Positions 56,933-64,000 of a stretch of 64,000 nt of DNA are shown here, piece after piece. The DNA comes from Tubulanus polymorphus. Lineage: Eukaryota > Nemertea > Palaeonemertea > Tubulaniformes > Tubulanidae. The notes beneath the pieces were generated by a model, which saw only the letters and a program-made list of their open reading frames with translations, ran no database searches and was not told the origin of the DNA. A program made the translations under genes and the position numbers. Position 1 is the stretch's first letter; every line of letters begins with the position of its first letter. The stretch lies in NCBI RefSeq assembly GCF_964204645.1, contig NC_134033.1:1795631-1859630 (forward strand), read 5' to 3'.

Positions 56933-59900
56933 ATGTCTGTTTCAGTAATTTCGACCGCTTCGATCGCCGCGCTGTTTGTACTGGGGGTGACTTACCCCTC
57001 GGTTTGCTCGGGGTATAACACGCCGGCACCACGAGGAACGCGACGAACACCGGGAACACCAGGAACACCGGGAACACCAGGAACACCAGGGACACCTGGG
57101 ACACCTGATGGTGAGATAATTCTGTAAGTTTGTTTTTAAGCAGAAAAATTTAATTTGCGAAAATCTTTTTAGTCAAATTGTTCAAGGCCTATTTATTTTT
57201 GGTAGAATCTTTTTTTCCGATTCTTGATTGAAATGTCCTGCCTATTTTGTGTCCCATTCAAACCCAACAGCCACACCTGCCAGGAACTGAAATTGGGGGT
57301 TTGATTTTGAAATAAGTAATGGAGTGCAGATCTAGTTGTGTGACTTGCGAGGACGTCGGGTGGCCTAAAGTTCAGTCAGTTGTTCATACCTGATATGAGT
57401 CTTAATAGGACCAGGGCCCGGTTTCAGGAACAAGTTCAAGCTTATGGCGGTTGAATTTGAATTGTTGTCCTCATTGAAAACATGAAGCAACCAATGGCAA
57501 TTACAGCAAAAATTTGAGTTAAAATTTTTCATGAAACTGGGCCCAGGGCTCGGTTTCACAAAAGATTTAAACTCAAATTATTGGTATAATTGCCATTGGT
57601 TACTTCATGTTTTCAATGAGGACAGCAATTCAAACTTAACCGTTTTAGGCTTAAACTTTCTCGTGAAACTGGGCCCAACACAGATGGGTAGCTGATGATA
57701 TCGATTTTTAATCCACATTTGCACTGTTATGAACTATTGCCAAAATGTCTCCTTTAAATAATTAATGGGTTGGAATAGAGCGAAGAGACTCAATATGCCT
57801 CCTATGTTCCTAGACCTATGTGAACTATGATTTCGATTATTTGAGTAGAACTTCAATTGGAAACATTGATTTATCCAAGAAAATTGATTCCTCTTTTGTC
57901 TGAAAAAACGTCATTTTTGGTAATCGTTCAAATGGATTTAAAATCGTCGTTTTAGCTCAACTGCCCGTCCTATATCGGGTATATGTAGGCCTACTACTAA
58001 AACTGACGGAGCTCTAGGTCACCCGACGTCCTCTCAAGCAGAGTTGAAATAGACAGCAGTTAACACGAGATCACCGGTTCTAATCCAGGCGGTGCCTTAG
58101 TTTTCATTTTCTTCTTGATTTCTGCTTTTTAAAGTGATCATTCAATCGCATTATACGCGTGCATCTCCTCGCACACAGGTCCCCTAGCAGATACCGACGA
58201 CCACGTGTTGCCCGTCCATTGTTTCATTTAAAAAAAAAAAATCAATGTTTTCAAATCTCAACAAGTGAAGATCAAGTTTGAAAATCAAACAGTAACAGCT
58301 TGCATTGTTAGAATTATTGCGAAATTCCTTTTCATACTGGCAGACGGTTCATGATCCCAAGATAAGGCCTTAAATGATTGATCATCGTAACACGTACCTT
58401 TGAAGCACAATTCATGCCAATTCTTTTATTTTATTTTCATTTTAGGTTTAAGACCCAATACTTTTTCTTTAAATTCTCACAATTTTCATATAGTCTTAGA
58501 AGATTATTCGCCCCGATGTTGTTATCTGTGTATATTTTCTGTGAGATTTCTCTACGAGAAACACAATAGAGCGAGTATAGAAAGGAACATCTAAACATGA
58601 GGGAAATATTACCATTTATCTTAGTTGAACATTCTAACCTCGGTGGTGTTGTGCACAAAGATTTCCGATATTTAGGTTATTATGCAAAGCCCAGGGCCCA
58701 GTTTCACAAAAAGGATTAAGGCCTAAATCGATTTAAGATAAACTGAATTAATGAAGAAATTAAATCGATTTAAGAGTTAAACCTTTTTGTGAGACTGGGC
58801 CCTGAACAAATCGATTTTCTTCAAAAGTAAACCGCACTCAAATTTCTCACAATTATCATAGTTTTACAGGGCATAGCCTATTTCCCAAATGTTGAAATCT
58901 CAAATTGTGATTTTTTTTATCAGAAATAATGCTTGCGTTGAAACGAAATAAGCCTTTTTACAGTTTCCAGGCGCCATTTTTTTGGGTACCCGCCGGGTCC
59001 GCATTGTTGAATTTTTTGTCCCTATTTTTCTCCGGTTTAATTTTTTTATTTCGTTCATATCTCTGGATTTGATTAAGATAAAAACAAAGTAAAAATATCG
59101 ATGAACTCGGCTGATAATAAACTTTTTCATGATATCACTCATTTATAAAGTTAATGCAACAATGTGCGCTGGTGAAGTTATAAACATTGATATCGTCTTC
59201 CCGATAATTCAACTTGAATTATTGCTCATCCCATTCAAAAGTTCGTAATTCTTACAAATATTAATCTACATTTTTGAAATTTTCAGGACCAATAGCCATC
59301 TATATGTGGTCTTATATACCTTTTACCGTTTTCAATTATCTTTATTAGTTTTTAAGTAATTGCGAGTCAAACTTCCAAAACACGTTTTCCCGGGTCCCCT
59401 GGGTGCATCTTTATATCAGGAAATTTCACAATTTCACCGGTCCCTACTTTGTTGAAAATCAATTTATTAAGTAACCATGGAAATAAGGGCACCTAGGTTT
59501 TTGAAAAATGGTTATTAAAGATATATATTCTCTAGGATTTGTCAAAATAAACAAAATAACCCAGGTGTTGCTTTAACCAGCTACCTAGGTTCACAACAGA
59601 TCATTTTGTCCAACGTGTTTCATTCGATTCCAAAACTGCACGTACGGGTATACGATTGCAAATGTGAAAGTCAGACATTATGTGGCACATGTATGAGGAC
59701 CACAGTCTCAATGCTGCGTCGCATTGCCGTCGCAAATTTGCATGGCTACTCACGTGAAGTGGGCTAATACAGACCTTGTGTGATCAAAACTGACTTGGAA
59801 TTCGTGCCAAATCTCAAAACAACTATCAAACACACGAGATCAATTTTGACAGAAAGTAAACGAAAGTTATGTTCCTTACTAATATATTCCAAAGTTCCAA

Positions 59901-62860
59901 TCTTTCCAACACAATCGACTAAGCCAAATATATTCAAATTCAATTTGAAACACCTTCCAGCTCTTGTCACGATCAGTAATAAAGATCGAACATCGAACAT
60001 TCTCAAAAAAGCAAAGCCGATCCAACGGTTTGCAAGCGTCAAGTTTGACACGGCCGTGGCTGCCTCCATTTGTGTGGAGCTGCTGCTGAAAATTCAAAAA
60101 TGTAAATCGGGTACCGGTATTTAACCGAGGACCGAGTGCTCGCCATTACACCATGGTATTTCTGATGGTTAACTTTTGAGCAACTGGCTCCAGAATCACC
60201 AGCCAACGGCCATATTTCATTGATGCAATGTACTGTGAAACGATATAATATAGACGGGAGATCAATGAAACTTAAATGCCTGACACTAAGACTTATTTCG
60301 ACTTTTTTGACTATCTTAGATGATTGGGAGAGGGGTCCAAAAATAAGGACATTTTCCGTGGTTTAAGGCTGTGAGTAGGGTGCCCCTCGGCGTTGAAACA
60401 AATACATCCAAAACAATTTAATTTGCAAGAGGATGAGTGTTAGATTTGTAAGTTTTATGCGATCACTGTCTTGACAAAGATGGTAATCTTAATGGGAAGG
60501 AGCAGGGGTCCGGACTACCGACCCTCCAAACCCGTAGTCTGTCCCTGTGTTACTAGAAATATATCTCTATTTACCATTTTTTTCAAATAACTAGGTGCCC
60601 TTGTTTCCATAGTTACTGAAAATTTTGATTTTAACAATGTAGGACCGGTTAAATTGGCAAATTTCTTGATATAAATATGCACACATGATACTCTAGAAAA
60701 CTTGTTTTGGAAGTTTGACTCGCAATTACTTAAAAACTAATAAAGATAATTGAAAACGGTAAAAGGTATATAAGACCACATATAGATGGCTATTGATCCT
60801 GAAAATTTCAAAAATGTAGATTAATATTTGTAAGAATTACGAACTTTTGAATGAGATGAGCAATAATTCAAGTTGAATTATCGGGAAGACGATATCAATG
60901 TTTATAACTTCACCAGCGCACATTGTTGCATTAACTTTATAAATGAGTGATATCATAAAAAAGTTTATTATCAGCCGAGTTCATCGATATTTTTACTTTG
61001 TTTCTATCTTAATCAAATCCAGAGATATGAACGAAATAAAAAAATTAAACCCGAGAAAAATAGGGACAAAAAATTCAACAATGCGGACTCGGCGGGTACC
61101 CAAAAAAATGGCGCCTGGAAACTGTAAAAAGGCTTATTAGAGCAAATTATTGCCAATTTTGGTTGACGTCAGTTAGATCAAGGTGCTGATCTTTTGTTGT
61201 CTATATTTTTAGTGGATGCCCGACTGGATACGACATGGACCTCGATAATATCGAATTTCTTTACGAAGAATGCGAAATAGTACAACACGAAGTTAAGCCG
61301 TTTTGTTACACCGCTTCCAATTGTCCCGATGGTAACAAATCATACATAAATTAGAATATTTTAACATAAATTAACATATAATCACTGCTGAGGTGTTTAC
61401 CGAGCCACAATAGCTGAGCTCCGGTCGGATTCATAATCATTATCATCTGATTCTGTGTAAATGGTTTGAACAGTCGTTTCTTCGAACGGAAGTTACAACC
61501 ATATTGCGCTGGGTTCGAATCCCAGTTTTTACTTCAGCAAAAAAAATTCTTTGTTGGTTCGAATCCTTTTTATTCATTGGTAGAGGTTATCTAATTTTGT
61601 TAGTCATCTTCGTTTTCTGAAATTCAAGAATGTGAAGAAAAAGATGGAACCAAACACGACATCGGTTCTTCGTGGAAGAGATGCTCGGATAAAGATGGCG
61701 CCCGCTCAGTGTGCACGTGCACCCGCGATATACAGCAAGATTACTGGTTTGAGCTTAAACCTCTGACAGGAGTCCCGTTCCCGGCATTCGCGCGCTGTGA
61801 TCTTTTAGGTAAGCAAAATACGTGGAAAAAGAGTGGAAAGTGGATCCACACTTACTACGAGTGGAATCCACTGTTTTCGCATTGAATGTCCTACTAGATA
61901 AGATAAGATATTTATTTCACTCCAACCATGGAGGCAAGATTATTGTATACAAAATATGAAATATAAAGATTGACAAAACATGAACAGAATTACTATATAC
62001 ATACAGACAAACTGCACACTAGTGACATCTGGTGGATCCTCACATACCTTCACCCTTCTCCGTCGCTCTACGATCCTAATGTCTATTTCAACCTGACTTG
62101 AGAGCATTCCGGGTGGCCTAGCTCGCTCATTTTTGGTAGTACATACCTGAAAAAGGTCTTAGTAGGACCAGAAAGGACTGGCAGTCGACCTAAATCATCA
62201 TTTTTTAATCCATTTGAAACTTCTCCATGCCAACCAACTGAAGTTTGATACGTAGGCATGGAAACATATTGTTAAACTTTCAAATCATGGAGTCACTTCT
62301 CTTCATTTAACCCCTTTCAGTGAAGACTTTTTGGATATCCTTCAATACAGTTTCAAATGGATTAAAAACGGATGTTTAAGGTCGACTGCCTGTCCTTTCT
62401 GGTCCTACTAAGACCTTTTTCAGGAATGCTCTCAAGGCAGATTGAAATTTCACCCAGCACTGGCAGTGGTTGTCTCCACCAGTGATCTCCGTCGCTCTAC
62501 GATCCTAGTGTAACCATCAGACACTAAGATTCTGGGTGAAGTTGAAATAGACATTAGTACATCAGACACTAAGGTTCTTGGTAAATACATGCGACGCGTA
62601 GAAACCTGTTGAGCCCTGCTGATAATTTGATTAAATCACGAAAGAAAATGATTCTGAATGCTATTTTTTCAATCATGTATTTTTAAGGATGTCGAGGATT
62701 CAAAAATGAATTCTTGGAGCCGTACGAAACCTACATAACAGACAGTGGTACGAAATGTCGATGCATCGAAGGTTCCGACCCGTGGCTGCGAGACGCGCCC
62801 GCAACGCTCTACTATTTATCCTGCGACCCGGAGCACCAAGAATCGTCCGGCCCCAAATAA
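56933..62860 (+). CDS. Secreted cysteine-rich protein with short collagen-like GTP repeat
   Basis: Four coding exons are read: 56933-57123, 61213-61331, 61629-61808 and 62688-62860, giving 220 residues with consistent phases. For exon 1 the donor at 57124 (GTAAGT) was chosen over the nearer GTGAGA at 57111 because only it keeps the frame into exon 2. The start MSVSVISTAS opens a signal peptide ending near SVCSG. Residues about 31-61 are Thr/Pro/Gly with six GTP triplets, a Gly-X-Y pattern too short for a stable collagen helix alone. The rest holds 13 cysteines, with two CxC..DxW modules each ending in a Cys-Asp: CTCTRDIQQDYW..RCD and CRCIEGSDPW..SCD. I do not recognise the family. An odd cysteine number hints at dimerisation. 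Intron 1 (4.1 kb) contains a 2.2-kb transposon that ends 78 bp before exon 2. Confidence 0.7.
57413..57677. repeat. Two H2 hairpin elements head to head
   Basis: Two GGGCCC..GTTTCA elements (57413-57547 and 57548-57677) are reverse complements of each other internally (GTCCTCATTGAAAACATGAA against TTCATGTTTTCAATGAGGAC). Together they form one large hairpin. Confidence 0.75.
58692..58804. repeat. Hairpin element H2, copy 5
   Basis: Inverted ends CAGGGCCCAGTTTCACAAAA and TTTTGTGAGACTGGGCCCTG, with AATCGATTTAAG internal matches. Confidence 0.8.
58951..61134. mobile_element. 2.2-kb transposon with long terminal inverted repeats
   Basis: Starts AGCCTTTTTACAGTTTCCAG and ends with the exact complement; TA flanks both ends (58949-58950, 61135-61136). 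The inverted arms are about 585 bp each (58951-59535 and about 60550-61134). The outer 430 bp or so are almost identical while the inner 150 bp have clearly diverged. The roughly 1-kb middle has no recognisable transposase; it does contain, on the minus strand near 60155, CCATGGTGTAATGGCGAGCA, similar to the head of a tRNA-Gln/Glu gene. The TA target fits a non-autonomous Tc1/mariner-like or foldback element. It lies in intron 1 of the secreted-protein gene. Confidence 0.8.
61400..61570 (+). repeat. tRNA-derived SINE fragment
   Basis: An A-box-like AATAGCTGAGCTCCGGTCGG and the B-box CTGGGTTCGAATCCCAG at about 61507-61523, plus a second weak TTGGTTCGAATCC at 61555. No complete tRNA fold. It lies in intron 2 of the secreted-protein gene. 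Confidence 0.45.
62099..62445. repeat. Hairpin element in intron 3 of the secreted gene
   Basis: Inverted arms: CCTGAAAAAGGTCTTAGTAG..CCAGAAAGGAC..GTCGACCT..ATCCATTTGAAAC on the left, reverse complement on the right. The left arm has an extra insert of about 35 bp after TTGAGAGCATT. Confidence 0.75.
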
Positions 62861-63394
62861 GTAATTTCCGCAAAAGAGGGATTCAGAAAAATACGGAGAT
62901 GAATAAAATCAATTCGAAATTTATTTAAAACCTCTTGAAATACGATGCCTAAAATGAATTCAATAGAATTTTATTGATCTATCGACTAAATAAAACGAAT
63001 ACGATACGACTATAGAAGTATAATCTTTTCAAATATTCTGTTATCAAATTCATTTCTTAGGGCCTTCAGGACATCTGGATCCACGGTTCTCGATTATTGA
63101 ATTAAATTGTCGCTTCAAACCATCGAACCAGAAGAGAACTTATCAAATTATGTGATTCCATTTAACGAAATGATAATAACGATACTCAAAAATATTCATA
63201 ATAATAGTAATTGTCATTTGAATAACGTAGGTATCCTAACCTGAGGAAGTTCGGATAAGCTCCAATTTGGTAGTATTACCCCCCAGCCTTTAATTCTATT
63301 TCATGATGTATCAGTCATCTCTCCCTGGGGAGAAGTAACATCCGAGCAGCTGCTAGACACTCAGGAGTCGTCTATCAGGGCAGCTACCCATTTA
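62861..63394. other. 3' UTR and spacer
   Basis: Follows the stop of the secreted-protein gene. AATAAAAT and AATAAAAC motifs near 62904 and 62990 are candidate polyadenylation signals. Nothing else recognised. Confidence 0.4.
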
Positions 63395-63500
63395 CTCCTG
63401 GGTGGCGAGAGGCAATGAGGATGTGTCTCGCCCGCGGACGGGATTCGAACCCACGACCTGGCTAAGCAGAGAGTCGAACGCTCTAACCACTCGCCCACAC
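63395..63500 (-). mobile_element. tRNA-derived SINE
   Basis: On the minus strand: an A-box region GTGGGCGAGTGGTTAGAGC, an anticodon-arm-like TTCGACTCTCTGC, then the B-box GTGGGTTCGAATCCCGTCC, followed by GCGGGCGAGACACATCC. Spacing between boxes is tRNA-like, but no true acceptor stem is present. Confidence 0.75.
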
Positions 63501-63763
63501 CGCTCGCCCACACCGCTCGCCCACACCGCTCGCCCACACCGCTCGCCCACACCGCTCGCCCACACCGCTCGCCCACACCGCTCGCCCACACCGCTCGCCC
63601 ACACCGCTCGCCCACACCGCTCGCCCACACCGCTCGCCCACACCGCTCGCCCACACCGCTCGCCCACACCGCTCGCCCACACCGCTCGCCCACACCGCTC
63701 GCCCACACCGCTCGCCCACACCGCTCGCCCACACCGCTCGCCCACACCGCTCGCCCACACCGC
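63489..63763 (-). repeat. 13-bp tandem array grown from the SINE A-box
   Basis: About 21 perfect copies of CGCTCGCCCACAC (plus strand). The unit is the SINE's own 5' head, GTGTGGGCGAG on the minus strand. The array creates long false open frames on both strands. Confidence 0.97.
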
Positions 63764-64000
63764 ATGGTCATGCTGACGCCGAAATTCGCTTTTTAGACTC
63801 CATATATATTAGCAATCCATATATTATCACAACACCTCGCCTGCCATACGTGGAATCCTCTATTGCCACTGTAGCACTGCGGATACCCATTATGATGTCA
63901 CAAAGGCAAAACATGTTTTATCTTCTAGAAGTGACTCAAATGATGCAGTCGATACTTTCTTTGCATCATAACAATAAGGTTGTTTTAGAACAGAAAAAAA
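63764..64000. other. Window end, nothing recognised
   Basis: Non-repetitive AT-rich sequence; no feature seen. Confidence 0.3.

Noticed and set aside
57111-57112. Alternative donor GTGAGA for exon 1 of the secreted gene
   Set aside because: It leaves phase 1, which puts exon 2 into a frame with an early stop; the donor at 57124 keeps the frame.
60943-61140. 65-codon frame repeated in inverse at 58.90-59.14 kb as a conserved protein
   Set aside because: Both lie in the inverted arms of one transposon; the conservation is at DNA level.
63395-63500. Functional tRNA gene
   Set aside because: A- and B-box spacing is tRNA-like, but there is no paired acceptor stem and the sequence continues as a SINE body.
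63361-63776. Four overlapping open frames on both strands, 91-136 codons
   Set aside because: They arise from the perfect 13-bp array; no gene features.

Overview
The window is nuclear DNA of a bilaterian animal. Its genes are intron-rich with GT-AG splice sites, their proteins are close to vertebrate housekeeping proteins, and there is a short TTAGGG-type repeat and an FMRFamide-receptor-like GPCR. Introns and spacers are packed with MITEs, hairpin elements, minisatellites and tRNA-like SINE pieces. A marine lophotrochozoan such as a mollusc, annelid or brachiopod would fit, but nothing in the sequence proves it.

Layout: (1) TXNDC17 (+, 879-2873) and RFC4 (+, 3401-7976) lie in tandem. (2) A G-rich minisatellite (8.7-9.3 kb) and a second repeat array follow. 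(3) An RNF13-type PA-TM-RING ubiquitin ligase lies on the minus strand (11330-17003), with a possible 5' UTR exon near 18.45 kb. (4) CDC16/APC6 (+, 19128-31841, 17 coding exons) starts head-to-head with RNF13. Its intron 11 holds a complete single-exon GPCR on the same strand. (5) A partial secreted PAN plus C-type-lectin gene lies on the minus strand (33.8-36.75 kb). (6) PDHA1 (+, 37546-43069). (7) LINE scraps and two tandem copies of an unrecognised locus built of repeated exon-like modules (46.4-51.9 kb). (8) An AT-rich gene desert (52-56.9 kb). (9) A small secreted cysteine-rich gene with a short collagen-like Gly-Thr-Pro stretch (56933-62860); its first intron contains a 2.2-kb transposon with long terminal inverted repeats. 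(10) A tRNA-derived SINE whose head has grown into a 13-bp tandem array (63.4-63.8 kb).

The genes are unrelated in function: redox (TXNDC17), DNA replication (RFC4), endolysosomal ubiquitination (RNF13), cell-cycle ubiquitination (CDC16), signalling (GPCR), carbohydrate recognition (lectin) and mitochondrial metabolism (PDHA1). They do not form a pathway or an operon.

The most unusual content is in the non-coding DNA. The same few repeat units recur in introns of different genes: 106-bp, 79-bp, about 47-bp and 69-bp units. A MITE family sits at TTAA and another at TAA, the latter with paralogous empty sites. There is a perfect 65-bp-arm palindrome. Some arrays carry hammerhead-ribozyme-like cores. 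The twin exon-module locus at 46-52 kb is the least explained. All exon boundaries were read by eye from splice signals, reading frame and family knowledge; no search was run.
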